From contig CM074189.1 of assembly GCA_037179385.1 (NCBI GenBank), forward strand, positions 26,907,648-26,971,647: 64,000 nt of DNA, written 5' to 3'. A model generated the notes under the pieces. That model was given only the letters and a program-made list of their open reading frames with translations. It made no database searches and was not told the DNA's origin. This document shows, in pieces, positions 1 to 14,100 of the stretch. The first letter of the stretch is position 1, and every line of letters begins with the position of its first letter. The position numbers and the translations under genes were made by a program. The stretch comes from Holothuria scabra (Eukaryota; Echinodermata; Holothuroidea; Aspidochirotida; Holothuriidae).

Positions 1-1346
1 TTTAGTTCTAAGGCCAACATCATGCTCTGTCTAGTTTTCATTGCCCAATCCTGTCAGAACATTGCATTCTTTTACTGTACTCAGTTGTAGTTGCATTAAT
101 GTACTGAAGCTACTCTCCCGCTTTTAATAACAAACCCCATGTAAAGCAATCATGATAATCTTAGCAGTTCTGGGCACCCGTATAACTTATCTTATGGTTC
201 CTTTCCGATATAAATATCCCAGTATACTTTTAGCAGTTCTTGTCCAAAACTTCCGTCTTGTTTAAAAAGAATCTGCAACTGAAATGCACGTAAGTCCGAT
301 CCCCGAAGAATCCACATACGCTGAGATTTGCGATGCCATTTCTAGGTGAATTTAGCATGGGGCTCGCCCGACTTCGCTAGCCGGCATTACAAGCGCGATC
401 GTCGTAACACAAACTCAGCGTGAAAATTTGTCTTGAGACCGAGTATTTTCACACACTAAATCACATAGGCGAAGGCGCGAGTTGTGATTGGCTGGCTAGA
501 ATCAATGCAATTGAACCAATCACGAAGCAGGGGCCACTTTAAATTTTGCAATGGATCTTTTGCATATGATGTCACCGAGCAAAATATTATGTCTTGTTTG
601 GCGGTAAAATCAGACACGTAAGTCTAGTGCAAGCGTGGGCCAAGAAGTTTGCTGCAAGAGATCATGTGCATTACTGTTTTTCGTTTGCAATGACGTCGTA
701 TGACAACATTGCTTAAGTCCTACCGTAAATAACTTTACGGAAGGAATGCTGGGAATGCCTTAATTTATGCAAGGTAATAACCACCGAACTTTACAAGATT
801 GTAGGTGCTAAGTGTACAAAACGTGCACTTAAATGTAAACAAAGGTTGGGGATTTGAAAAAACGGCGAAACACTGCAGCTAGATAGTCTGTACTATGTGT
901 TTTGTGCAGAACAGTTTGTACATCAACTTATGCGGCGCTTTCTGCGAGACAGCAAGGAATACACCTTGAATGCACTTCTACATCTAATTCCAAGTAGGCT
1001 AATACTATCGGGTTATAGCGGAAAACATCAAACGATCATTCCCATGGCAGGGGTAAAATTTATACGTTTGTGATCATCAGTGTATCCCGTTTTGGCGGGA
1101 AGTTAAAGGATTGAGTATTTACGGGAATTTTAACGCAATTAAGAGCAAGTTTCAAGTATATTTAGCCCCTTTTTTCCAATTTCCAAATAATCGGTGGTAG
1201 TGATCGGTTGAATGGCAGAATTTTACTGATGCTCATTATTTACTGATAACGCAATAATCGGCCCGATGCCGATTACTTAACAGATGATTGGTCGAACACT
1301 AGTTCAAAATGCGGATCAAACCCACAAAATGCAGGCCACTTGGGAG
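1..1346. other. Upstream flank without recognised gene
   Basis: No ORF with family resemblance was seen on either strand. Apart from the promoter-like motifs noted at 480-1110, I see unique-looking sequence. Confidence 0.5.
480..1110 (+). promoter_or_regulatory. Possible promoter or upstream regulatory region (weak)
   Basis: This is the most CpG-containing part of the upstream flank. It has inverted and direct CCAAT motifs (ATTGG 487-491, CCAAT 516-520), a CRE-like TGACGTCG at 691-698 and an E2F-like TTTGGCGGGA at 1091-1100. No TATA box was recognised. The gene must have an exon upstream of 4552, so a promoter somewhere here is plausible, but nothing in the sequence fixes the transcription start. 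Confidence 0.2.
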
Positions 1347-1531
1347 CAGTGTTGTAACAAGTCACAGCTCAAGTCACTTCCTCTCAAAATGATAGTGACT
1401 CGATAGAATTCAGGAGTAATTTCTCCATTGAAATAGTACAGTGACTCGAGTCCATGACTCGACTCGAGTCACTTAAAAGTTTGAAAACTGGTGACTCGAG
1501 TCACTAATCTAGTGACTGGATTACAACACTG
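1347..1531 (+). mobile_element. hAT-type MITE, copy 1 (185 bp)
   Basis: The terminal inverted repeats are CAGTGTTGTAA and TTACAACACTG. The interior is built from GACTCGAGTCACT palindromic modules. Flanking octamers CTTGGGAG and CTTCAGAG match at 6 of 8 positions, consistent with a degraded 8-bp target duplication. A second copy of identical length lies at 41570-41754 in the opposite orientation. Confidence 0.8.
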
Positions 1532-1997
1532 CTTCAGAGGTACAGTATGTTGATTACTTTAGGATAATTCACTCTTAATGGTAAATGCTATTGCTGGGTG
1601 TACTAACCCTGACAGTGCATTGTTCTCTGATAATTCATGGTTTAGAGTTGTTCACCTTGTTCAGATTTTCAAGTATAAAAAAGATAAAAGAGAGAAAATG
1701 TCATTTCTAAATGCAACCACATTTCCACTAAAAGTAGAAGGATAAACTAAAAAAGTGTTCTTCTGCAGTTAACAAAGTATCCCATTAGTTGCACAGACTA
1801 GATTTAGTAGCAATAGCCATACACCATTGAATATATCAATTTTGAAACTACAGCCGGCAATATTGCTGTTATTTAAGAACTTCAGCAGTCTAAACAAGGA
1901 CAAAAATTAACATGATGGGAAGTAACAGGAAGGAAATGACACCTTGCAACAAATCCCCCCTCACAACAAAATCTACTTTGCACCTACTTAAAATACC

Positions 1998-2363
1998 TCA
2001 CCTGTCTCACAATTGGACTATCCCATTTACTGTGGAACACTAACTGGCAATATCTTCAGTAGCGAGACCAGGGAAAGAAAAACTCGATCCCAAAAAGAAA
2101 ATGGTACATCATTCCGGATGGTAGGGTGAAGATGGCAGCAACATCCAGAAGCTTCTCAAGGGGAAGAATTAAGATCCAAACAGGAATCCAAAAACTGATA
2201 AAAATTAATGCAATACCTATATTTTACCTTAGCATTCCATTATCAATGAGGCAATGGTGTGTATAGGAACAGGTTGTAATGAGGTATAATGCTACCTTCT
2301 GAAGATATCACTTGTTAGCATTCTGTGGTATAAAACAGGATAGTCCAATAGTGAAACAGGTAA
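1998..2363. mobile_element. Foldback/MITE-like element with ~70-bp imperfect inverted repeats
   Basis: The left arm contains CACAATTGGACTATCC and, further in, AATATCTTCAG. The right arm contains the inverted counterparts GGATAGTCCAAT and CTGAAGATATCAC in mirrored order. The interior encodes nothing recognisable. Boundaries are approximate and no clear target duplication was found. Confidence 0.6.
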
Positions 2364-4551
2364 TTAGGGCTTGTAGATGTACAGACCACAGGTACAGTAA
2401 GGCTTGTTGAAATATCTGCATTGATGCGGGCTAGCCTTCACATAGTTAGTAAGCATGGTACATAATTATGCTTAAATATCCATTCCAGTGTTAACAAATG
2501 TGTACTGCTTGTATGCGTGAATTTACTGCAGGCGTTCAGTACATGCATATACTGTACGCTACTGTATGTTTCGGCAATGTGGTATTTTCAACTGTGCTAT
2601 TGTATATGTGGGGTCCTGTTCAAGGACTAGCCAAGTCTATGTTGCTGAACTTAGGAACAATGTAAGTTAACCTGAAGTAGCCTAAGTTAGTAAGGTTGAA
2701 CTTAGACAACATTAAATGCAAGCCTTAGGATATCAAGACCTGTCATATCAATAAGGTTTTAGACCACTGTAACATTAGCAACACAAGTGTTCCAACTTTC
2801 AACACAGTTACAGTTGACATTTAGGGTTGGCTCCCATGGTGTACTTTACGTGACCATGACACTAACTTTAATTAGTAGTTGATCTTTCATTTGGGGATTT
2901 ACTGTAAGCAACTTCACCTTTTCCATGAATCGTTACTTAGTAGTAATTTTTTATGGTGTTGTACAATGCCATTTTGGATTAACTTAGGTCTAAAAAGTAA
3001 GAAGAGAGTACCTAGCCTATGCTATCCCTGTAACTATATGGCTAGCAGGTAGCACGCACTATCATGGATTGATGGGACTTATAACACTACTGTGCTGTAC
3101 TTCAGTGTCTGAGGTAAACTAACTTTAGTATTTGATAGCCAGCCAATCCTAATGCAATAGGAAAGACAAACATGTTTAATGCAGAAGTATAGACCAGCTT
3201 ATCACCAAATCACAGCATTCAAAATTAGTTATAAAACTATTAGTTACGGGCACATTTAAGCCCAATCAGTGTTAGGAAATGCTATGCTTTTATGCCAGTA
3301 TTGTGTTCTTGTGCAAATATATTATTTTATGGTACCCTGCAATTTGTCTGTGTTCAGCAGATGTTAATTACTGCACAGTTCACAATGTACATAGTTGTAC
3401 AGTATTTTTAAGTTAGAGCAGGGAGTTTTCAGGGCAGGAGATCCAACATTTAATGGTCCTTTGAACCAAGGTAGTTGCTGACATTAAGCTGCTTTATTGT
3501 CTTGCTCTTGAAATATCTTTAAGGCTCGAAAGGAATTTGGTACGTTGGTACTCAGTTGTCTGCTACATCTCAAAGACCTGTCATGATGATTCCTTCCATT
3601 GACTTTACAGTACCACTTTACACTTTACACTACCAGTCGTCGCAAAAAATCTTAATTTAAAGTATGCGTCCCATGGTGTTGCATCTAATATTTATTCAAA
3701 AAGTTGTTACGAAGATTCTTTAAATTCTCCTTCCCCCAAAATACTTGATTCTAATGCAGAACATTTATCAAAACTGTGATTGTTTTGTTAGGCTTGGACA
3801 ATGTGTCAACTTGGTGGCAACTCTTTAGAATCTGAGACAGACAAAATCGTAGGGCAGCCGTTTTGCGTAAAATTTTTATTGAAGCTTAGCACTTGTCAGC
3901 AAACAGGTTGTACTACAAAGAAACAGCAATGACCTTTGTTTCTGGATTACCTCGGTTTGAAAGGAGGAGGACATTATTACAATGTGAAAGTCAGAAGGGG
4001 CAAACTAATGGGAATAAAAGTACCTGTCAATCAAATTTTGTTATCTGAAAAGGGATTATAGAGTTTAAAGTGCACATTGTCTGGTAGATTGGAATGTTGG
4101 ATCTCCTTCCCTGACAACTTGTCGGTTAGAGTATATTTTATTGTACCAGCATTATTGTCATATCTCAGTAATTATCTTTTAGCTGCATGTTTCAAGTGCC
4201 TATAAAAGAATGCAAATATGATTTTTTTCACGTGCTTTCAAATCTTTGCAAGGTCACATTTGTAGAATTCAATGTCTTCATTCTAAAACCTGGGGATGCA
4301 CAGTGAAGTGTACAATAGCACCGTCTGGGTTTTTCCTAAAAGATGTGTACTATACACAAAGTTGCAAGTTTCCAGCATGCTATATGTACAGCAGATCTGT
4401 AGTTACATTTTTTAATATTGACAGTAGGGGAGAGGAGAAGGTACTGTAAGTTGAGCTTCCAGCCTTCTACAGGACAATTTTTATTTGCTTTGTAAAATCC
4501 GTCCAATCATTGAACAAAATTTTTGAAGTGTTGTCATCTTTTTTCTTTCAG
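2364..4551. other. 5' intronic or intergenic DNA without recognised gene
   Basis: AT-rich sequence ending in the pyrimidine-rich acceptor at 4551. It must contain the intron joining the undetected 5' non-coding exon to 4552. One 67-codon ORF (4246-4449) has no resemblance to a known protein. No repeat family was recognised. Confidence 0.5.
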
Positions 4552-5114
4552 TCTGGAAGCAAACATTTCACCACAGCTGTCTGGTCTACAAAATTGACAT
4601 CCCTGTACCCTGTGGTACCGCACCCTCCACTGCCAAAAAACCATGTCCAGGGGACCATTCCCTTATGAAGATGTCTACCTCGATGAGCAACGGTCCTCGG
4701 AGGAGGAAGAGAATGATATATCTGAAACTCCTTCCAAACCGTTGATGTCTGGTCGCAAAAAATCTAAAATTCATCTGAGAGATCCTAAACCGAAATCAAC
4801 TTCATACTACAGAAAGAAGAAATGCTGCTTGAAAATATTTTATTCAACATTGGCCCTAATTTCATTAACACTGTTTGTTTTTGTCCTGGTGAAGGTAGTC
4901 AAAGATGCTGTGACAATGGGAAATGTCGGGGCACCATTCCACGTGGGTCAGGGGTCATCTGATTGGGGAGGTGATGAATTGATTCCTTGCACAGGTTTTG
5001 ATGTGGAACAAGTTTGGGTCAACAATTTTCCAACCTTAACAACCGAGACAGCTGTAAGGATGGTGGATGTCAATCGAGATGGAATTTTAGATGTTATCCT
5101 TGGTTTTGGTACAA
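4552..5114 (+). CDS. FAM234: Exon with 5'UTR end and first coding segment of FAM234-like gene (coding from 4643)
   Basis: A pyrimidine-rich acceptor ends in AG at 4550-4551, so at least one non-coding exon must lie upstream. Coding begins at ATG 4643 and runs to 5114, before a GTAAGG donor at 5115; the exon ends in phase 1. It encodes the acidic/basic cytoplasmic tail, the membrane anchor (about residues 65-83) and the first FG-GAP-like loop, VDVNRDGILD. The open frame runs past the donor to a stop at 5164, but that tail is intronic because the next exon continues the family sequence. Confidence 0.85.
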
Positions 5115-8100
5115 GTAAGGACAAATTTTTTCTGCAAAATAATGGGTTTTTTATATTTGATTGAGGGATAATTTATCAATTATTCTGTACTCTTACATAC
5201 TTTTGCAGGGGATACCTGTAGAGCAGAAGAGAGTGCTGCAGTGTGTTTCACAAAGTGATCCCTAAAGCCCCAAAAGGGATATTGGGAAGTCTAATGTTGG
5301 TATTACTGTACATATGGCATTTTTTTTAGAAAGTAAGGTGCATTGTGGACGACACAATATTAAGGCATCCAATAAAGATATGAAGAAAAAAAATAAACAA
5401 ATAGATTTTGTGACAGCAAATTATCCAAAATTAGAATTCAAAATTAGAGAACTTCATACTCTTTGAATTATGTTGTAGCACAGACATTTCTTTGTAAACA
5501 GCTGTAAATTTCCTAATTTACACTTACATACCTTTAGGAAATCAAATTGTTCCTTTGAGCAGTAAAATAAGAATACTACAATGAGGGGAGGGGTGGAGTT
5601 TTATAGCTCAGTTTCCAACCAATTGGTTGGAGAAGGAGGGGGGAGTGGCATTGTTACAGTTCAAGTTGGTTGAAGGTTGTATTAGTCCAAAAAGGGTTGA
5701 AAATACTGGTTTTATAGGTTTAAATGTAGATAGTTCCGTTTCTTACCAATCGGTGTAAGTCAGGTTGGCCTCTCCCTCTTTTCCAGTTGTTTCTCACTGG
5801 CTTGTTTTCCCTACTCCATTGTTGCTGAGCATCAAGCACAATGGCAGTAAATTCTATTTTCCATGTCTGGTGTATGACTTGGCCAGGGTTAACTTCATCA
5901 TGCTTGCAGTTATCAAGTGATACACAGGGTTGTCACCAGACCATTTTGAAAGCCTGGTAATTTGTGATCACCATCCTGAAGGCGCAGTCTAAGGGAAATT
6001 GGTATCCCCCCTCCCCTTGAAAAATTTATGCAAGTTGGAGAGTTTTTACAAAAAACAAAGAATTATCACTCAGTTCTAAAGAAATCCGAGAATTTTATTC
6101 AGTTAGGGTAAGAAATTTGTGCCAGGTGGTGCTGCCCATATGATAGACAGTGCTGGGAGGGGGGAGAAGTCTGAGAGCCAGTTAACACTCCTGATACTGC
6201 TAGGTGTGGTGGCAACCCTGGTGATACAAAAGAAACCATGATGCACATACCCATAGTTCTACAACCAATTGGTAAACTTGATTGTGATGATTACCCCAAA
6301 CTCATCTACCAATGGCTTTTCTTTCCCTTCAGTGGCATATGGATTATTTAGAGACCAGGACTTGTTGTGTCAAATATACTACGAAGGTGAATCACCTTGC
6401 TTTGGGGGGATGATGGCACTAGACGGTATTAGCGGTAAAGAAATCTGGAGACATTACAGCATCGCAGAAATATTTGCTGTCAATTGTGAAGAAGATATCA
6501 ACATGGACGGTGTGAAAGATTGTTTGGGAGCAGGACGGGCAGGAGTAAGTTTTATTTTATAAAGCAATTTGTTTTTTAGGATATTAAAATTAATATTCTA
6601 GGGCCAAATTTATTTTTTGATATGTTAAAGAGTAATATATTTTAATCATTGTGGTGAAATTTTTATTCATTTCCCATATTTTGTTCTCAAGATATTAGGT
6701 ATTGAATGTGGCACATTTTCTTCATAGAATGAACTTGCAGCAAGCAAGAGTGACGTCATATGGATTCACTCTGTTGGCTTTGTTTTCTTCATAATTTACC
6801 AAATGTACGTTTCTTAAGGTGAAGTTACCATAGATTAGTACAAGATTGATAGTTGAATTTGATACTTTGAAACATACCCAGCGGAAAGAGACAGAGAGGC
6901 TCCAACTGAAATGGAATAGTACTGTAGCATTGTTTATGCTCAGCTGCAATGACATGATTTTGACTCAATGGCTTGTCAGTTTGACTAACTGATGTTTGGG
7001 GGGGAAAAATGGAAAAACAGGATTTAGTTTTTTCCCACTTTTGATGTGTACAATTCCACAAAACTGAAACTTTCAAAAATTAAATTTCCTCATACCAAGT
7101 GAATTGATCCAATGAATAATAACCTAGAGGAAACAGTGAAGAGTTGTTTATTTTGCAGACCACCTCTGGATTTCATGAAAACCATACAGAATACAGCGGT
7201 ACAAATACACACACACACAAAAAAAATACATAGCAATTCAATGTGAATATTTGCAAAAATTACAGAATGTAGTTTAATATGGCAAGTGTAGCAACCATAC
7301 AAAGATATTCAAATAATTTATTTCCAGTAGTGCCACTGCAGAACCAGACTATCAAACTGTACAGTTTATCCAAATCTTACTATCCCTTCTTTAATATCTG
7401 CATCACTGGTTTACGGACAAGTTGATAGTATTATTTCTTGGGATCAAAAAATGAGTGGGTTCCTACAATACCATGCAAGCAAAGTTTTATTATTGAACGT
7501 CAGACCCACCGTTATCTTCTCAAGCTCTGGTGCGTGGGATTTGCCACCTCATAGCACATACCATATAGATTTGGTGCCACTGCAAGTTGAGTGTAGGATA
7601 AATTGTTGAAGTTTAATACTGTAACTGAATGGTGCAGTATGCAGTATCATGTGATATTATGAGCCAGTCACTGAACAGAAACTTAACTGCATGTCATTTC
7701 ATTTATTTGTTTTCAAATCATCATAAGTATGTTAACATATAATGTACACATATATATATTAATTTATGTGAAGGAAGCAGAACAGAAAACCATTTCAGGC
7801 TTGATGAAGTTCTCTTCTCCCTCTATTGGAACAGAAAATTGAAGCAAAAAAACAGTAACAAGATACTGACTTATTTGGAACGGAGATTGAAATCAATCTC
7901 ATTGTATGTTCTTATAAATATTCTTTCTTGTAATCCTTATATTGTCTGTCATCTTTGACAAACATTTAAGTTTAAGAGAAATTCTTACCACAAGTTTCAG
8001 ATGCCTAAAAGGCTCAAGAACTGTTTTTTAAATCTGTCACTGACTTGTCACTTAGACTTAAACACAAGTTCTGACTTTGCTCCTTAAGAACTAAAGAAAG

Positions 8101-11100
8101 ATACCCCATGAAATCAAAGGTGGTATGGCATGTAGCTACTGTTGTGTGGCTTTCAAACATGATCTGCGCCCTCAAGTGCCATGGTGCTTTTATTGTGTTA
8201 TGATACGTGAAAGGCATTTATTGCTAATTAACACATACTTGACCGGTCTGCTAGCCAACCCCAAACTTAAAGAAACATTTGGTGCATTTGGGTACAGTAT
8301 ATTTGATACTGTCAATCAATTAGTGAGGTGTGAAAGCTGACTATATCAAGTGTGTATGTAGTGTACTTCATTTCTTCCCTGAAACAGTAAAATGTAATCA
8401 GGCAGAAAACTGAGGATGTTCTAAAAAGTAAGGACAGTTTCATCATGATTGGTGTCAAAGTGTATTCAATGGAATGATGTTTTCAAAATTAAGAAAACTC
8501 AATCTTTGAGCAATGGATGGAGACCATTTGCTGTAATTTGGAAAAGGAATTGAAATAAATCTTGATTCTTATTTGGAGCAGGGTTGAAGTTTTGCTTCTG
8601 GTGAGATGAGATGTTGGCTAGGCCAAGTAAATGTCAATTGAATTAATACATTAAGTGCAATTTTTTGACAGATGTTGATCTGTTGTGATCTTCTTGTGTA
8701 TCTCTTGTACATTGTGTTTATTTTACTGGCCACAGACCAAATCACCATCTGTGGCTGTCTTCATAGACCTGAACTGAACTGGGTAAATACGGGTACACCT
8801 TGCCCTAAGGGTGCCCAGGAGGCAGTTCTGGCAAAGTGTAACATTACTATTCCTATATTTAAACATAGTTAATGTATACTTCCCTGGTTGGGAAACTTAA
8901 CGTGTACCTATACGCACACACGTGCAAGCCAGAGCAGGTGTGTTGAGAAATTCAGAAAAGTGTCACGTGACATTGATGATGCACACGATCGAAACACTGC
9001 ATTAACAACCAACAGAAAAAGTACGAATGAATAGATTGGTGTTTGAGTGAACTGAAGTTCCAAAAAGTAAGTGGTCACCTTCGCATACTTCCAAAGATAC
9101 CATTCAAGTTCTTTTGCCCAGCTGTGTTGGACCTATTCTTAAAAATAGGAGACACTGCTACGAGCCTGTGAGATCACTTTGCAACCAGAATAGACTATAC
9201 CTTGCTATCATATATGTGTTAGCCTGTGTGGGCTTAACGAAATGAATAGCCACCATTCATTGCAGAAGAATTCATGCCATAAGAGGGAGGAACATGTTTC
9301 AAAAAAGGTAATGGCTGGAAAAATGCGTATTCTGAGACACACCCTCTTAAGTTAACTAGGAATTAGCTCAGTGCTGTTTGGAGACTGCTATGTGCTGGCT
9401 AGCATATGACGTTACGTAGTAATGACGAGACTACACTGTATACCTGTATACTAGCTGTACTGTTTGTACGACAACCTCACACATTACAACGTGCACTGTG
9501 TCTGTCGTTTTTCAATGAGCTGGGCTGCTTTTTTCTTTTAGTTCCAACATCATGTGCAAATTTCACCCCCTTTCCTCGGATGGGTCACAAACGTATTTTA
9601 AAAGCCTTTTGGACTGCCTTTGACATGATGAGAACTGTAGTGTATATTTTATAATACAGTACTGACCATTCCAGTGCTATCAGGATGTGCACTCTCACAG
9701 TCACATGACCACTAAATATGTGGGTTCCAACATACTGCCTTCACAAGGCAGTATGCTTCATGCTAATTTTCCAACCAGGGTATAGTATAATGCAACTATG
9801 GTTTGAATGAACTCTACAACAGAATGCAGTTTTAAGCCCTACCCAGGGTCAATCAAATTTCCATGGCAATGTTATCATGTGTAGACATTCAACAAAACTC
9901 CACAATCTTTCACTTTTGTCTTATTATGCTCTGTTTGTATTTCAGGAATTTGAACTTGTCAATGGTGCCACTGGTGAACAGATTTGGACATTTGAAAATA
10001 ACAGAGGAGTGAGGGAAATTGTCAGCAACCTATATACACCACAGTACATTGATGACATCAACAATGACGATATACCTGATATTGTCAATGTGCATGGAGG
10101 TGACCCTGCAAGGAAAAAGGGTATGTCCTTGAATTCTGGCATTTCATTTCACTAACTGGTAAATTTGATCAACAATGACAATATACCTGATATTGTCAAT
10201 TTGCATGGAGGTGACCCTGCAAGGAAAAATGGTATGTCTCCAAATTCTGGCATTTCATTACACTAGCTTGTAAATTTGATCAACAATGATGATATACCTA
10301 ATATTGTCAATGTGCATGGAGGGGGACCCTGCAAGGGAAAAGGGAATGTCCCCAAATTCTGGTATTTCATTTCACTAGCTTGTAAGTCTTATGCCTAGTT
10401 ATGCTTAATATTGTCAACTTCCATTGATATGACCCTTCTAGAAAAAGAGGTACAGTAAATTTAAAATATCATTTTGATAGCTTATTTGAATTTTTAGTGA
10501 CAATGTAACTGATATTGCTAGTGAACATGGATGTCATTGTGCCAGAAAAAAAGGTGTTTTCTGAAATAAAAAATATTCCAGCAGCTTGAAAATATTCAGT
10601 GACATTAAACCTGATATTGTGTTTGTTAATGGAAGTGAAATGAGGATGGAAGGTATACTATCCTGATGAAAGTTGTAATTTACTCAGGCCTTGAATTTTA
10701 GATTTCCCAGGTGGGCTGAAAATTACACTGCTAACAAAATTAAGGACTGTAGTAGGTGTGCTATTTTAACAAACTTTATCAGATAAATATTAGGTCCCAT
10801 CCTTAACCCTTTACCGTTGTGCTCCAATCGGGGCATATTAGAGCGCCTCGGGGGTGGGCAGAAAAGTGGACGTAGCACGCCCTGCATCAGCTTCCGTAGG
10901 TTATTGACCTGTGACCTTAAACTATTGTCCCTCTTGTTGTTGTGGCGAAATTTTTGGGTAGCTACTGGCAGTTTCGAGCTCCGCATGAAACAGTAAAGAT
11001 GAGTGACAGTCGCGCTCTCCGTATGGGTCCAAAAGGACCCAAACAATGGTAAAGGATTAATGTAGATGCACAAAATACCACACTCCTCAGAGTGATTTGA

Positions 11101-14100
11101 GGAGAGTGATGGCATGGACATATAGCAAAATGCAAGGCCTCTCTACACATACTTAGACATGAACACATACACTGATGTTTGTTTGAACACACTGAAACTT
11201 GTCAAACTTACTGCACAACTTATCAGTAACTACCAGGTTGCCTATTCATTCTCATACCCAGCATAACCAGTCGTTGTAGCTATTTAAGTAGAAAACATGT
11301 ACTGGTATACAATTTCATCATGTTCAGGCATGTGGCCTCCTCTCACCTGCACCTTATAGAAAGCTGTGCCTGGCTTGATGTGAACCAACTGGTTTGAAAC
11401 TAGGTTGTAAAACTCCATCTAATGTAACTAACTAACTAACTCACCCTTTAATGTAATTGAGTTGTACCCCACGCTGATGGGGTCAATTCTAGTCTTGTTT
11501 CATTTATCAGTTTGTCTTATTTGCAGGTGAAGAAGTCCGATCTGTTGCTAAAGTGATCATTTTCAGTGGTAAGACAGGATCCATCCTAGCTCACTCAGAG
11601 GTTCCGGATAAAGAGGAATCATACTACTCCCCACAGGTTTGTTGAAAATGTTTTAAATCATGTACCACCTAATGTCATAATTATTATGTGCATGCATGCT
11701 TTAACTTAAATGTCAATGTATATGGTAAGGAGACTGCAGAATATTTTGACATGTGAATGTATGTCCCTTGGCTGGCAAAGGGTTCAAATAGTGTCAGTCT
11801 GTATATATAAAGTAAGAAATATTTGAAAAATGTTTCCTACACCCTTTATTGTAAACAGTAAATCTTGTTACAATTGTAACAGGACTATTTATCTTATGTC
11901 AATGTTCCCATGGTTTGTTCCCAGAATCCATGTTCCAGGCTGAGAACACATTTCCAGAAATATCAAACCCTGGTAATGACCAACTTGGTAGTAACTGGCA
12001 GTGATGGAGTTCATGACCCAGTTTCCAAACAATTGGTTCAAGTCCAGCCAGCCTTGAACTTTCCTCCAGTTGGGGTTTACTGGCTTGTTTTCCATACTCC
12101 ATTTCTTATACAGAGCACTGAGCACAATGGCAGTAGGTTCTGTTTAAAAGTCTTTGGTATGACCTGGCATTGATGTTATACAGATAACAGAGAATATTGA
12201 ACCTTGGGAATAGGAAGTTTTGTATTTAATCATTACCAATAATCAGTTGAATTAAGTGACAGACAGGCAAATTTTAATGAATGTTGGCATCTGGAAACAA
12301 ATCTGGCTAGTTTTGTACATCAAAACATTTGAACATTGAGGGAAGTTTGACTTACTTGCAAGGAAATAAGCATTTGGTCCAGATGAGATCATGTGTGATG
12401 CCCTAATTTGGAAATGTTCAGCAACGCCAATATCACACTGTCTGTGTGTTATCCTCTCTGGCTGCTTGGTTATTGCACATATTTGCTGACATTACTTGAA
12501 GTAGCTTTTACTCAACTGGCCAACAACCAAACAATCTAAACCCCAAACTCTGGATGAGAAGTCTGTATTTTACATGATGATTTTTAATACTGACAGTATA
12601 CTGTTTATCCACTTTCACAGCCACTTTTCTGTTTATTGGATTTTATAATATGTTATTGATTACACAAATTTTAAGCATTGAATTAGAGATTAACTGCAAG
12701 TACTATCATCAAGTACTGTAAAACTTAAACCTTCTCCCAGAGGTTAAATTGTAAACTGTCTTGGGAGACATGGGAGGGGGACATTTTTGTTTTTACCTCA
12801 CAGAGTTGCAGACGATGTACCCTATTTTCTTTCTCATCATCCCTCTGTTGAAGTTGGTAAGAATTACCCCCTCTCTTCTCCATGAGCCTGCTGTAAAACT
12901 GAACACTTTCAAACCACTGTTGTCCTTCTCTGTTACTGGTCCAGTGAATAGTATTTTGTACTACTTTCAATATTTCCCTTTGGATCTATTATTTATTACC
13001 ATTTAATATTTTGTGTCTTGAATATATTATTTAAAGTGGCGTTTTGAGTTCGTACATGAAATTCAAATTATTCCAAACCTGTTAAGGTTATACCAGTGAC
13101 AAATGGGTAAACTCATGTAACCCCCCCCCCCCCGCCCCATATCCTACTGTATTATGATTGATACCTTAACAGTTCAGTTTGGTTTTCAAAAATTTGTGAC
13201 TAGACACTTTTCAAATTATGTACTTCAAATTATGTACAAAACCGTAAAAATTAGCCAGACCATCACAAAACTGCTACAAGTCAGACTACCACAAAAGTGT
13301 TACAAGCCAGTCCACCACAAAATTCAAATTTTAACTTTTTCTGCAACTATTGAATATGAAACTTAACCTTAGTTAGCATAAATACTAGCCTTCTGTAGGC
13401 TACAGTAGTATAGAATACTGCAGTTATCCTTTTGTCAACATTAGTACTACTATTGTTTGCAGTGTGTAAATCACTTCAAAGGGCAGGAGCAGTCATCCAA
13501 AATTGAAGTAGTGTAGTATAGACTGTCCAGTTTTATGATTGGCTGTTGGAAGTCACGTGACAATGTTTTTTCTCTTCAAATGTGAAATTTACTAGAAATA
13601 ACTGCTTGGTTTACCTTGAATATGCAACAGTAAAATCATAAAATGAAATGAAACATACTTTGAAGAAGAATAGGACAAAAATTGTGTTTTTTAGCTTTTT
13701 CTTCAAAATAAGTTAAGGGGGACTGCTCTTTACCTTTAAATGATAAGTATATTGTCATGTGGTAGTGATCTTTCAACCCTCTCATCAAGTTATCAATTTC
13801 AACTCAGTGAGTCCTTTTAATCCCATTTAATTCAATACTTATCTTCTTTTTTAATAGGTGTACAGTAAAGGTGATGGCTCCAAAGTTGTTTTGTTTGGCA
13901 CAGGAGGTGAAACACGTGGGGGAAGTCTATATGCCATACCGTTAGAAAATGTCACGGCTGGATCCCTAACAGAGGTAAGAAACAGAATTCTTTGTATTTG
14001 TTGATTGTTTCTCTCATATTTTTTTTAAAATACGGCATTATATTATAGTAAATGATTAGCCCTACTATTGATAAAGAACAGCTTTTGTCAATCTTTTTTT

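Larger units (their letters stand above)
10121..11526 (+). other. Intron 3
   Basis: GT-AG intron (GTATGT ... TTTGCAG). It is occupied by decayed tandem copies of exon 3 (10157-10660), a piggyBac-type MITE (10807-11056) and a SINE 3' end (11370-11443). Confidence 0.75.
11637..13857 (+). other. Intron 4
   Basis: GT-AG intron (GTTTGT ... TAATAG). It contains a SINE relic (12005-12172), a truncated TTAA-type MITE (13034-13375), a poly-C run near 13121-13139 and a GCAGTC-family MITE (13480-13735). Confidence 0.75.
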
